DNA of 27,506 nt from DATKZH01 sp964475955 (GCA_964475955.1 CAYYZY010000107.1:1-27506), one strand, 5' to 3'. Shown: positions 7,313 to 16,044, numbered from the stretch's first letter. A program made the numbers and translations. The notes: generated from the sequence alone by a model not told the origin.

Positions 7313-9162
7313 CTCTTGCCAACCGACACGGCCGCACGACGACGCGCCTCCTGCTCTGCCTGGCGGCCCTGCTCGGCGGGGCGCAGTCGGCGCCGGCGGC
7401 GCGGGCCGGGGTGGTGGTGATCGGCAACCACACCGAGGCGGCGGTCGATTTCCTGCTCACGCCGGCCGGGGGACCGTCGCAGCCGCACACGGTCGCCCCC
7501 ACCGAGGTGCTGCCGCTGCGCGTTGCCGGGCGGGCCGAGGTTTCCTTCGCGTCGGGCGACCGGCGGCGCCGCTCTCCGGTCGATGTCCCTTCCGCCCACT
7601 ACTTCACCGGCGAAGGGGCCGACCTCCGCTTGCACCAGGTCGTCTCGGCCGCTTCGCCTGCCGAGGACGAGGGCGCCCGCGACGCCGATACGCCCCGGGG
7701 CAACGCCGATCTGCGGGGAGACGGCGTCCTGGATTTCTATCGCATGGGCGTCATCCCGATCATGCTCGTGGTCGACGACGAGCAGCAGCTCGTGGCCCGC
7801 AAATACTGGGAACCGCGGCTGCGCAAACGGATCGAAATGGCCTCCGACGTGTTCCACCGGCACTGCGGCTTCCGCTTCCGCACGGTCAAGGTGGGCACGT
7901 GGGACTCGCAGGACGGCGTGCGCCAGTTCACCGACGCCCTGCGGGAATTCGAGCAGGAGGTGATCCCCGATCCCGCGCCGTTGGCCTTGGGCTTTACCAG
8001 TCAGCAGTACTACATCAAGAGGCGCCGCGACCCGCAAATCGGCGGGGCGACGCGCGGCCCGCTCGCCCGGCACGTGCTCATCCGCGAGAGCAACCGGCGC
8101 ATGACCGAGCGCGAGCGGGTCGAAGTGGTGCTCCACGAGTTGGCCCACGTGCTGGGGGCCGTCCATTCGCCCCACGGCTACTCGGCGATGCGCCCCTCCC
8201 TGGGCGACGGCCGCGCCCGGGAGCGCTCGTTCCGCATCGGGTTCGATCCGGGCAACACGCTGGTGATGTGCCTGGTGGCCTCCGAGCTGCGCACGGGGCG
8301 GGTGCGCGCGTTCAGCCAGCTTGGCGGCCAGACGAAGCGACAGTTGCGAACCGTCTACACCGCCATGGCCGAAGAAATGCCCGACGACGGTACCGCGCGG
8401 AACGCCGTCGCGCTGCTCGACCGCCTCACGCCGCCGCCCGTCGAGCTGCCCGACGCCACGGTGGCGGCGGCGCGCCGCGTGGTCGAGGCGATCGCTCGGG
8501 CCGCCGCCGAGCGCGTGGAATCCGCAGCCCCGCCGACGGGCGACGCCTTGACGGAGCACTACGTGCGCCGCGCCGCCGAGGCCGCGTCGAAGGCCGCCGC
8601 CGATGCGGTCGCGCCCGGGTTCCTGTTCGGCCTGGCGATCGGGCTCGACGATTCGCCCCTGTTGCGCGGCGACCCGCTGCTCGGCCCGCTGTGCCGCCAG
8701 GTGGAGTCGGACGACGACTGGCGGCGCCGCGTCGAGGCGTTGGGAACGCCCACGATGCGCGGCCGCGGCGAGTTGGCGCACCGGTTCGTCCTCGCCTGTG
8801 GGCTGACGGTGATGCTCGGTCCGGAGGCCGCCCGGGGCGTGGGACGCCGCCGGGAGCTGGCCGACTGCCGGCGGGGCGGTGCGTTCCGCTTCGTCCACCT
8901 CTTGGCGCACGACGCGGGAATGGCTTTCGCGGAGCGCGTCGCTTCGGGCCGGCTTGGGCCGGCCGCGCTGGCCGAGTCGTTCCGGGTCGACGATTTCGTG
9001 CCCGATCTCGAGGCGGTCGAGGAGGCGCTCGACGGCGAGCTCCAGCGGGGTCTCTCCTGGAAGGCGTTCCTCAAGCGGTACGGCTCGCTCCAGGACGACC
9101 GTTTCCGCCGCCGCCAGGCGATCCTCCAGGAGCAGATCGCAGCGCTACCGGCGTACCGGTGA
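7309..9162 (+). CDS. Secreted metzincin-like zinc metalloprotease
   Basis: 617-aa probable exported protease. A signal peptide covers about residues 9-33. The zinc site HELAHVLGAVH (276-286) is a full metzincin HExxHxxGxxH motif, with His276, His280 and His286 as ligands and Glu277 as catalytic base. YSAMRP (291-296) fits the Met-turn, with Met294 eight residues after the third His. The part before it (about 40-270) has beta-rich stretches and DLRGDGVLDFYRMGVIPI (134-151). The region after 370 is Ala/Arg-rich and largely helical, with no recognised domain; it may be regulatory or bind a partner. It does not match a specific metzincin family that I can name. The start codon ATG overlaps the methyltransferase stop as ATGA, an unusual pairing of a cytoplasmic methylase with an exported enzyme. 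Confidence 0.82.
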   Translation: MTLANRHGRTTTRLLLCLAALLGGAQSAPAARAGVVVIGNHTEAAVDFLLTPAGGPSQPHTVAPTEVLPLRVAGRAEVSFASGDRRRRSPVDVPSAHYFTGEGADLRLHQVVSAASPAEDEGARDADTPRGNADLRGDGVLDFYRMGVIPIMLVVDDEQQLVARKYWEPRLRKRIEMASDVFHRHCGFRFRTVKVGTWDSQDGVRQFTDALREFEQEVIPDPAPLALGFTSQQYYIKRRRDPQIGGATRGPLARHVLIRESNRRMTERERVEVVLHELAHVLGAVHSPHGYSAMRPSLGDGRARERSFRIGFDPGNTLVMCLVASELRTGRVRAFSQLGGQTKRQLRTVYTAMAEEMPDDGTARNAVALLDRLTPPPVELPDATVAAARRVVEAIARAAAERVESAAPPTGDALTEHYVRRAAEAASKAAADAVAPGFLFGLAIGLDDSPLLRGDPLLGPLCRQVESDDDWRRRVEALGTPTMRGRGELAHRFVLACGLTVMLGPEAARGVGRRRELADCRRGGAFRFVHLLAHDAGMAFAERVASGRLGPAALAESFRVDDFVPDLEAVEEALDGELQRGLSWKAFLKRYGSLQDDRFRRRQAILQEQIAALPAYR

Positions 9163-9194
9163 GTTGCCTGCGCGAACGCATGCAGCTTTGAGGC

Positions 9195-12100
9195 TCAGGG
9201 CTTTGGCGCCGCCGACGTGCCCTTGGCCGGGTGGTCGAGTTGCTTCTGACCCCAGGCCGGGTTGTGCCAGTGCTGGGTGCAGAAGGCCCCCACGCCGGCG
9301 CGGACGTACGGCACCACCTCGCCCACCGCCGGATACTTGCTGGCCACGGCCGCCCCGCAGATGCGCGTTTCCGGATCGGCGGCCACGACCGAGAAGGTGG
9401 CAGTGACGTCGCCGTGGTCCGTCCGCCGCGCCGCGTCGGCCTTCTTGTCGACGGGCTCCAGCACGACGGGCCCCTCGGGCAGCGTCCCGTACCACCAGAG
9501 CGTCTGTCCCCTGTGCAGCTTGACGCGGTCGCCGTGCGCCGGCTCGACGCCGACGATCAGCTTCAGTCCCGGCGGGAGCTTCAGGCGGAACTCGCCCTCG
9601 GGACCGGCGAAGGGCTGTCTCCACACGAAACGTGCCATGCCCGCCCGTTTGCCGGTCAGGCGTTCTTTCTTTCCGTCGACGACGACGGCAAGCTCCGGCT
9701 GCTGGCCCGGCTCACGGAGGAAGACGTTGGTCGTTGCTCGACCTTCGGGCACTTCGAAGCGGACCATGCCGTCGGCGAACGTGAACTCGACCGGCTGGCC
9801 GTTGCGGCGGACTGCGACCGGCTCGTCGCGCACGAGGAGGCGGATCGTGCAACTCGGCCCGTCGCTGGCCACCTGCACCCCGTCATCGACGCGCGAGCAG
9901 GCGATGCTGGTAGGGGAAGTGCTCTCGAACAGCAATTCGCCGGCCTCGCCGGCCGTGGTCGTGTCGACGACCAGTCCGCTGCCGAGACCAGCTTCCGAAA
10001 CTTGGACGGCCAGGAGCCTTCCGTCGGTCTGGAAGGCGAAGTCCTCGATATCGCGAATCCCTCCCTCCCGGTGAAACGCGAGACGTTCGATACCGCCGCG
10101 TGCCCCCCAGGCGGCAGAGCCTCGCCCGTCGGTCCAACGCTCCAGCTCGACGCCTTTGTCGCCAGCTCGATGCGGGGAAAGAACGACCATGAACGTGGCC
10201 GAGCGGGACTTCTCGGCGGTCGAGGCGGTCACATGCCACTGGTTCGGCGCGTTGTTCTCCGGCGGAGGGTGGAAGCGGCTGGTCTGGACGAACTCGAGCT
10301 CCTCGGGCACGACGAACGCGGCGCGGAGCCGGGCGTCGCCGCGGCGGATCAGCACCTCGCGCCGGGTTTCGTCGATCTCCATTTCCTCCAAGGAATGCAG
10401 CCGCCACTCCCAGGTGACCGGCTTGGGGGCTTCGAGCTCGTCGACGATCACGAACGTGCCGGGGCCGACTTCGCCTGCTTGAGGCCGGAAATGAATCACG
10501 TGGCGATGGAACTTCGTGAGCCGGCCGCTGTAGGCCGGCGTGGCGTCGGCCAGAGTGTAGTCGAAGGCTTCGCTCGTGAGGAAGCGGACGATGCGTCCGT
10601 TGGCTTTGGGGCTTCGCTTCGTCTGCCCCACGCCGCCGTCCACGGTCACGCTGTTGACGGCCTTGGTCTCGCGGGTCCAATGGCTGTGGTGCGGCGAGCC
10701 GTACCAGGGGTAGTAACCCGAGGCGATGGCCAGCGGCTCGCCGAAGGCCTCGATGGCGAAGGCGTTCTGGTCGGCGTGGCCGTGGCTGATCGAGCCGAAC
10801 GGGCTCGAGCGGAGCACGAGGTAGGCGTCGTTTTCGGGATCGGCCAGGTCGCCGTGCATGGCCACCAGCCCGGCGCCCTCGAAGAGTCGTGCCTGCGGCA
10901 GATCGACCGGCGGCTTGGGCTCAAGGCTCGGGTCGGCCAGCGCGAAGCCGAGGGGGCCGCTGGCCGGCCCGGCCCGCTGCACCTCGGGGTACCAGCGGAG
11001 GTACGGGTCTTCCAGCAGCGTGGAGAAGTGATAGAGGAGTTGGCCGGCGCCGCGGCCCGGGCCCCGTTCCTGGCCGTCGCCGAAGGGCGACATGCCGGCA
11101 AAGGGCGGATTCGTGTACAGCTTGTAGTAGGGCGTGTTGCGGAAGAACGGTTTCTGCATGAGCTGCGCTCCGGTGGCCTTCTCCAGCGCGGCGGCGAAGT
11201 GCATGGCGAAACTCATGTACGCCCGCCAGTAGCCGGGGCCCTCCTGCCAGCCGCCGTCCTCACCCGCCCACGCGGGGAAGACCGACCAGTAGATCGTCGT
11301 GACGTAGTGGAGCCACTGGCGGGCCTCGGGCCACTCGTGGATGAAGGTGATGGCCGCCTCGCCGAGGAAGCCGACGTCGCGGGCCGGGTGGCTCGAATAG
11401 GGCCGGCTCTCGAACGGCATCCGCTCCAGTCGCCGGAGGAACTGCTCGCACCGGGCCTTCATGACCGGTTCGATCTTCGCGCGTTCCTCGGGCGTGAACA
11501 GGTCGTACGTCCAGTCGTACGCCCGGGTGCCCCGCTGCATCACCCACATGGCCGGCTCGTCGTTGTGGAAAAGGTTGGTCGAGCCTTCCGGGTCCCAGGA
11601 GAAGAAGTGCATCAGGCGTCGCTTGGCCTCCTCGCCGAAGCGCCGCTGCCCGCTGAGCACGTAGGCCAGGGCGCACGTTTCCATCCGGTCCATGGGCGGG
11701 CGCGTGCTCCGCATGATCCGGACGTAGTCGCCCGGGCGGCCCGTGCCGCGATCCTCGCGCCGCTGGAAGGCCGGCTCGGCGATCAACTCCTTGCCGATGG
11801 CTCGCTCGGCCGAGCGCAGCAGGCGCGCGTACTCTTCGGCCATGACGCCCGAGCAATGCTGGCGCGCGGTTTTGAGCTGGTCGCCGGGGAACAGGAGCCG
11901 CGGGTGGCGGCGGGGGACGTCGGCCACCAGCTCTTCGGTCTCCGGAAGCGGCCACTTCTCGGCGTGCTCGTCGATCGTGAAGCGGCGAATCTTGCTCCAT
12001 GCGATCGACCCGCCTGAAGTCCGCACGCCCACGCGCCAGTGCCAGCGCCCCGGACCCAGCGGCTCGGTGGGGACGTGGACGCTGATCGGCACGTCGTCGA

Positions 12101-12380
12101 CGCGCATCGTCGCATCCTCCGGAAACGACTCGGACCGCGAAACGGCCAGCACGTATTCCGCCGGGCGTTTCGACAAGGGCAGCCAGACGAACGCCGGCGG
12201 ATCGAGGTTGCTCGTGCTGCCGTCGGCCGGGGCGAAGGGCTTTTCGTTCCACTTCGGCTGGCGGTTCAGTTGCTTGCGGACGGCGTCGGCCCGGTCGGTC
12301 GACGGGGCTTCGCCGGCTGCCAGCGCGGCGCCCGGGACCAGCAACAACGAGCCAATGAGAAGACATGTCCAACGGCGCAT
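9195..12380 (-). CDS. Heparinase II/III-like protein with a DUF4962-like N-terminus and a partial DUF1028 tail
   Basis: 1061-aa exported protein, probably a polysaccharide lyase acting on an acidic glycan. A signal peptide covers residues 1-22 (ending ALA-AG). The N-terminal part (about 40-480) has the DUF4962 style: a fibronectin-like segment with WHWRVGV (113-119), then RHPRLLF (158-164) and an alpha/alpha toroid. The heparinase II/III beta-sandwich follows, with the hallmark SISHGHADQNAF (530-541) and NSVTVDGGVGQ (576-586). The last about 70 residues (993-1049) resemble the start of a DUF1028 domain: TFSVVAADPE, then AVASKYPAVGEVVPYVRAGV, then NPAWG; the protein stops where the rest should follow. 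The ATG at 12380 follows AAAGGAGG; longer frames through the upstream gene are antisense artefacts. It lies 32 bp downstream of the dehydrogenase gene, so the two are likely co-transcribed. Confidence 0.88.
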   Translation of the reverse strand: MRRWTCLLIGSLLLVPGAALAAGEAPSTDRADAVRKQLNRQPKWNEKPFAPADGSTSNLDPPAFVWLPLSKRPAEYVLAVSRSESFPEDATMRVDDVPISVHVPTEPLGPGRWHWRVGVRTSGGSIAWSKIRRFTIDEHAEKWPLPETEELVADVPRRHPRLLFPGDQLKTARQHCSGVMAEEYARLLRSAERAIGKELIAEPAFQRREDRGTGRPGDYVRIMRSTRPPMDRMETCALAYVLSGQRRFGEEAKRRLMHFFSWDPEGSTNLFHNDEPAMWVMQRGTRAYDWTYDLFTPEERAKIEPVMKARCEQFLRRLERMPFESRPYSSHPARDVGFLGEAAITFIHEWPEARQWLHYVTTIYWSVFPAWAGEDGGWQEGPGYWRAYMSFAMHFAAALEKATGAQLMQKPFFRNTPYYKLYTNPPFAGMSPFGDGQERGPGRGAGQLLYHFSTLLEDPYLRWYPEVQRAGPASGPLGFALADPSLEPKPPVDLPQARLFEGAGLVAMHGDLADPENDAYLVLRSSPFGSISHGHADQNAFAIEAFGEPLAIASGYYPWYGSPHHSHWTRETKAVNSVTVDGGVGQTKRSPKANGRIVRFLTSEAFDYTLADATPAYSGRLTKFHRHVIHFRPQAGEVGPGTFVIVDELEAPKPVTWEWRLHSLEEMEIDETRREVLIRRGDARLRAAFVVPEELEFVQTSRFHPPPENNAPNQWHVTASTAEKSRSATFMVVLSPHRAGDKGVELERWTDGRGSAAWGARGGIERLAFHREGGIRDIEDFAFQTDGRLLAVQVSEAGLGSGLVVDTTTAGEAGELLFESTSPTSIACSRVDDGVQVASDGPSCTIRLLVRDEPVAVRRNGQPVEFTFADGMVRFEVPEGRATTNVFLREPGQQPELAVVVDGKKERLTGKRAGMARFVWRQPFAGPEGEFRLKLPPGLKLIVGVEPAHGDRVKLHRGQTLWWYGTLPEGPVVLEPVDKKADAARRTDHGDVTATFSVVAADPETRICGAAVASKYPAVGEVVPYVRAGVGAFCTQHWHNPAWGQKQLDHPAKGTSAAPKP

Positions 12381-12412
12381 GGTGACGAGCCTCCTTTGGG
12401 TGGGTGTCGGAA

Positions 12413-13555
12413 TCAGAGCACGACGGTGCTTCCCGTCTCGTGCGACTCCAGCGCGGCGGTGAACAGCCGGTGGCTGGCGGCGGTCTCTTGGGGCGTGGCG
12501 CAGCCGGCGAAGCGGGAGGGCGGCGCGCCGTGCTCGAGCTCGTGGAGGAAGGCGGCCCACATCTGGAGGATCGCGTCGGAAAAACCGAACTCGAAGATCG
12601 CGCCGGTGATTGAGGCAAACGCCCCTTGGTGGCCCACCTCGACCCGCCCCCACACCTGCTCGCCCCCGTCGTACTCGAGCAGCTCGAGCCGGTTCGGGTT
12701 GCGCGTGGAGAAGCGCACCGACGCCCGGGTGCCAAGGATCTCCACGTACCAGGTGTTCCTCTGGCCCGGCGAGATGCGCTCGGTTCGGACGGTCCACGGG
12801 AACTCGGCCTGGCCGACCGGATCGCGCATGCGGCACAGCAGCGTGGCGTTGTCCCAGGTTTCGCAGGGGGCGGTGCCTCCGCGGCCGTCGGGCCGCTCGG
12901 GGACGACGTTCGAGAGGACGGCGCGCACGTCGACCGGCTGCCACCCGGCGCGCAGCGGCACGTGGCACACGTGCATCCCCAGGTCGCCCATCACGCCGTA
13001 GCGCCCGTTCAGCTCGACGATCCGTTTCCAGTTGATCGGCTTCTGCGGATCCAGGTCGCTGGAGTGGAGGAACCCGGTGGCCGCCTCGATCACCCGGCCG
13101 AACGCGCCCGAGCCGATCATCCGCCCGATGCGCTGCACCGCGGGAAAGAACGGAAACTGCGACGAGCAGCGCACGAACACGCCCGGGTTCTCGCGGATCG
13201 CCCGGAGGATGGCCTCGTTGGCCGGCCGGTCGATCCCGAAGGGTTTTTCGCCCATCAGGTGCTTGCCCGCGCGGATCGCGGCGCAGTAGACCTCCTCGTG
13301 CAGGTGATGGGGGAGGGCCACGTAGACGGCCTCGACCCGATCGTTGGCCAGGACCTCCCGGTAGTCGTGCGTCACCTGATCGATGGCGTCGAACTGCTCC
13401 GTGAACCAGTCGAACTTCTCGGCCGACCGGTTGGCGATGGCGACGACCTGGGGGCGGACGTCGAGCTTCGGCAAGTGGCACCAACGGGCCGCCGCGCTGG
13501 CGAATTCCCGGCCCATCAGGCCGCAGCCGATGATGCCGAAGTGAATGGTCCTCAT
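12413..13555 (-). CDS. Gfo/Idh/MocA family oxidoreductase (cytoplasmic)
   Basis: 380-aa NAD(P)-dependent dehydrogenase of the Gfo/Idh/MocA family, which oxidises or reduces sugars and cyclitols, often at C3. The Rossmann motif GIIGCGLMG is at 7-15 and the EKPFGID motif with the catalytic-region lysine at 103-109. No signal peptide is present. The ATG at 13555 follows AAGGTAGG; the frame continues upstream to 13597, but those codons run into the dispersed repeat. It is 32 bp upstream of the heparinase-like gene on the same strand, and downstream of the DUF1080 gene, from which the repeat at 13589-13635 separates it. A role in handling sugars released by the lyase is inferred from position. Confidence 0.9.
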   Translation of the reverse strand: MRTIHFGIIGCGLMGREFASAAARWCHLPKLDVRPQVVAIANRSAEKFDWFTEQFDAIDQVTHDYREVLANDRVEAVYVALPHHLHEEVYCAAIRAGKHLMGEKPFGIDRPANEAILRAIRENPGVFVRCSSQFPFFPAVQRIGRMIGSGAFGRVIEAATGFLHSSDLDPQKPINWKRIVELNGRYGVMGDLGMHVCHVPLRAGWQPVDVRAVLSNVVPERPDGRGGTAPCETWDNATLLCRMRDPVGQAEFPWTVRTERISPGQRNTWYVEILGTRASVRFSTRNPNRLELLEYDGGEQVWGRVEVGHQGAFASITGAIFEFGFSDAILQMWAAFLHELEHGAPPSRFAGCATPQETAASHRLFTAALESHETGSTVVL

Positions 13556-13588
13556 GGCCGGCCTACCTTGGGGATCGAGTCGCGATAC

Positions 13589-13635
13589 GTGGGGCACGAC
13601 TGCATCGTGCCGGGCACGTTGGAAACGTGCCCCAC
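13589..13635. repeat. Dispersed double-palindrome repeat, copy 2
   Basis: A 47-bp copy with perfect outer arms GTGGGGCACG and CGTGCCCCAC, and an inner GGGCACGTT GGA AACGTGCCC hairpin. It fills about half of the 92-bp gap between the DUF1080 stop codon and the Gfo/Idh start, so it is transcribed within the presumed operon and could modulate read-through or mRNA stability there. Confidence 0.88.
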
Positions 13636-13647
13636 GGCCGGGTGCGG

Positions 13648-14436
13648 TTACGGCTTCAGCTCGCGCAGCTCGACCTTGCGAAACTCAACGGGGTGGCTTT
13701 CCGACTGGAGCGAGATGTAGCCGCCGCGGAGCATCAGGTCGCCGTCGTCGATGAGTTTGCGCGCGTCGGCGTCTTTCGCGTCGAGTTGCGGGTCGGTGTA
13801 TTCCAGGACCGTCTCGCCGTTGACGACGTGCTTCACGCGGTTGCCGCGGACCTCGACCTCGGCCGTCACCCATTGGTCGCCGTGGAAGGTCTTCGACTGC
13901 GAGGGGTTGCAGTGCCGCGTGACGAGATCGCCGTCCATGACGATGTGCGTGCCGGGCGTGCAGACGTTGGCCGTGGTGCGCTCGCGCCGGCCGTCGCCGC
14001 CCAGCAGTTGCACCTCGACCGAAACGGGGAAGTTCTGGTCCTTGCGCATGCTCTCGGGCGCCTGGCAGTGGAGCATGATGCCGCTGTTACGAAACGCCCA
14101 GCCCGGCCCCCCCGGCACCTGGTCGCCCACGAACCGGTATTCCACGCGGAGCACGTAGCTGGAGAACGGCCGGTGGTAGAAGATGTGACCGAACTTGCCG
14201 TCGAACTCCTCGTACCCGTCGTAGACGACCTTGAGCACGCCGTCTTCCACGCGGAAGGTGTTGGCGAAGTTGTCGCCCAACTCGTGCCCGGTGATTTTGA
14301 CCTTCCACGCTTCCAGATCCTTGCCGTTGAACAGTTGGATCCAGTCTCCGCCCTCGGCCGTTTCCGCGGCCCGGGCGAGGCCGGCGGTCATCAGGAGGGC
14401 GAGCACGGTGGTAGCCATGGTATGCCAGCTCTTCAT
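13648..14436 (-). CDS. Exported DUF1080 protein (3-keto-disaccharide hydrolase domain)
   Basis: 262-aa exported protein; signal peptide residues 1-23 (ending ARA-AE). The rest is one DUF1080 domain with a concanavalin/laminin-G-like jelly roll: WIQLFNGKDLEAWKV near the start, GHIFYHRPFSSYVLRVEYRF in the middle, then FRNSGIMLHCQAPE, and a final GGYISLQSESHPVEFRKVELREL, all classical for the family. Pfam names the family 3-keto-disaccharide hydrolase, since members cleave glycosidic bonds of 3-keto sugars. That fits the adjacent Gfo/Idh dehydrogenases, which can make 3-keto groups. The ATG at 14436 follows a GAGGT site; the frame to 14535 crosses the promoter region. It is the first gene of the leftward group. 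Confidence 0.92.
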   Translation of the reverse strand: MKSWHTMATTVLALLMTAGLARAAETAEGGDWIQLFNGKDLEAWKVKITGHELGDNFANTFRVEDGVLKVVYDGYEEFDGKFGHIFYHRPFSSYVLRVEYRFVGDQVPGGPGWAFRNSGIMLHCQAPESMRKDQNFPVSVEVQLLGGDGRRERTTANVCTPGTHIVMDGDLVTRHCNPSQSKTFHGDQWVTAEVEVRGNRVKHVVNGETVLEYTDPQLDAKDADARKLIDDGDLMLRGGYISLQSESHPVEFRKVELRELKP

Positions 14437-14525
14437 GGGGATACCTCGGGTTGGGTGGTGACGGGCACTCGCGGCGGACGCCGTCGAGGGGCCGCGCGAG
14501 GCTCCGCGAGCCGCGTTTCGAGGCA

Positions 14526-14554
14526 ATCGTCGCACGGGCGGCGCGGGATGTCAA
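14526..14554 (-). promoter_or_regulatory. Promoter of the leftward DUF1080 group
   Basis: A perfect TTGACA on the minus strand (14549-14554), a 17-base spacer and a weak GACGAT (14526-14531). Transcription would begin near 14519, about 83 bases before the ATG. A weak -10 with a perfect -35 is compatible with an activated promoter. Confidence 0.4.
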
Positions 14555-14576
14555 GCCAATCGCGACCCCCAGGCTC

Positions 14577-14606
14577 TTGCCTGTCGCCGGTCGCCGTTGG
14601 TACCAT
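14577..14606 (+). promoter_or_regulatory. Promoter of the rightward Tat-exported dehydrogenase
   Basis: TTGCCT (14577-14582), an 18-base spacer and TACCAT (14601-14606). The predicted start near 14613 leaves about 60 bases before the ATG at 14673. Its -35 is only 22 bp from that of the leftward promoter, so a regulator bound between them could control both directions. Confidence 0.4.
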
Positions 14607-14672
14607 GGCAGCGCGTGGGAGCCGCGTGGGCGATCACCAGCGAAACGTCCTGGGTTGGGAGTATTGAAGACA

Positions 14673-16031
14673 ATGAGCGAGAAGACCGCACGGAGCAGTA
14701 CGTCGCAGCGCGGGGTTTCACGCCGCCGATTCCTCAAGCGTTCCTCGCTGGCCCTGGCCGCGGCCGCGCCGTTGCCGCGGGTCCACGCGGCCGGGAATAC
14801 CGACTTCGAGGTGAAGATCGGGCTGGTCGGGTGCGGCGGCCGGGGGACCGGCGCGTTGTTGGACGCGATGGGCGCGGCCACGAAGGTGGTCTACCCTTCG
14901 GCCGGCTACCATACCGAGGACGTGGCCGAAGGCGCCCGGATCGAACGCAGAAACGTCCAGGTGGCGGCCCTGGCCGACGTGTTCGCAGACCGTCTGGCGG
15001 GCTGCCAGTCGCAGCTTGGCAAGCTGGGCGTGGAGGTGCCGAAGACGCGGTGCTTCACCGGGTTCGACGCCTACCTCCGGCTGATGGAAGTGCCGGAGGT
15101 GAACTACGTGATCCTGGCCACGCCGCCGCACTTCCGCCCGGTGCAGCTCGCGGCGGCCGTCGAGGCGGGCAAGAACGTGTTCATGGAGAAGCCGGCCGCC
15201 GTCGACGTGCCCGGCGTGAAGCAGGTGATGGAGGCCGGCAAGCGGGCCGAGCAGAAGGGCCTGGGCATCGCCGCGGGCACGCAACGCCGCCACATGAAGA
15301 GCTACCAGGAGACGATCCGGAGGATTCACGAGGGCGCGATCGGCGAAGTGGTCTACGCCAAGTGCTATTGGAACGGCGGCCAGATCTGGGTGATCGAGCG
15401 GGAGCCCCAGATGAGCGACATGGAATGGCAGCTCCGCAACTGGAACTACTTCACCTGGCTCTCGGGCGATCACTACGTCGAGCAGCACGTCCACAACCTC
15501 GACGTGATGAACTGGGTCCTGGGAACGCACCCGGTGCGCGCCGTCTCCGCCCTGGGCGGGCGCCAGGTCCGCACCGGCGAGATCCACGGCCATATCTTCG
15601 ACCACTTCGCCGTCGAGTTCGAGTACCCCGCCGGCGTGAGCATGTTCAGCCAGGCTCGGCAGATCAACGGCTGCCAGAACATCGTGGGCGAAGCCGTGGT
15701 GGCCAGCGGCGGCCGGAGCAACTGCAAGGATCGCATCCGCCCGGCCGACGGCAAGGCGTGGCGGTTCCGCGAGCGCCAGCCCAGTCCCTACCGGCAGGAG
15801 CACGAAGACCTGATCGCCAGCATTCGCCAGGGCCGTCCGATCAACGAGGCCCAGGCCGTGGCCGAGAGCACCATGACCGGCATCATCGGGCGCGAGGCCG
15901 CCTATGGCGGCAAGGCGGTCGACTGGGACGCGGCCATGAAGTCGACCCGCCGGCTGGGGCCCGAGCAGTACGAGTTCGGCCCCTTGACCATGCCGGAGGT
16001 GGCCATGCCGGGGCAGTACGAGTTTCTGTAG
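14673..16031 (+). CDS. Tat-exported Gfo/Idh/MocA family oxidoreductase
   Basis: 452-aa dehydrogenase exported in folded form with its NAD(P) cofactor. The N-terminus carries a twin-arginine signal, SRRRFLKRSSLALAAAA (16-32), ending near RVHAAG. After it come the Rossmann motif GLVGCGGRG (50-58), MEKPAAVD (171-178) and EQHVHNLDVMNW (270-281), the last typical of secreted planctomycete members. A sugar or glycoside is the likely substrate; 3-keto formation outside the cytoplasm, followed by the exported DUF1080 hydrolase, is a plausible pairing (inference). The ATG at 14673 is chosen because it puts the Tat motif at the usual distance; only a weak ribosome-binding site precedes it. It is divergent from the DUF1080 group. 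Confidence 0.92.
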   Translation: MSEKTARSSTSQRGVSRRRFLKRSSLALAAAAPLPRVHAAGNTDFEVKIGLVGCGGRGTGALLDAMGAATKVVYPSAGYHTEDVAEGARIERRNVQVAALADVFADRLAGCQSQLGKLGVEVPKTRCFTGFDAYLRLMEVPEVNYVILATPPHFRPVQLAAAVEAGKNVFMEKPAAVDVPGVKQVMEAGKRAEQKGLGIAAGTQRRHMKSYQETIRRIHEGAIGEVVYAKCYWNGGQIWVIEREPQMSDMEWQLRNWNYFTWLSGDHYVEQHVHNLDVMNWVLGTHPVRAVSALGGRQVRTGEIHGHIFDHFAVEFEYPAGVSMFSQARQINGCQNIVGEAVVASGGRSNCKDRIRPADGKAWRFRERQPSPYRQEHEDLIASIRQGRPINEAQAVAESTMTGIIGREAAYGGKAVDWDAAMKSTRRLGPEQYEFGPLTMPEVAMPGQYEFL

Positions 16032-16044
16032 GCAGAAGATAGTC

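Noticed and set aside
7131..9191. 686-codon plus-strand frame beside the metalloprotease
   Set aside because: Arg/Pro/Gly-rich composition and no motif; the frame at 7309-9162 has the signal peptide and the zinc-binding site.
9195..13484. Minus-strand frame of 1429 codons covering the heparinase-like and dehydrogenase genes
   Set aside because: Only the part up to 12380 has normal protein composition, a signal peptide and a ribosome-binding site. The upstream part is a wrong-frame reading of the dehydrogenase gene, kept open by high GC.
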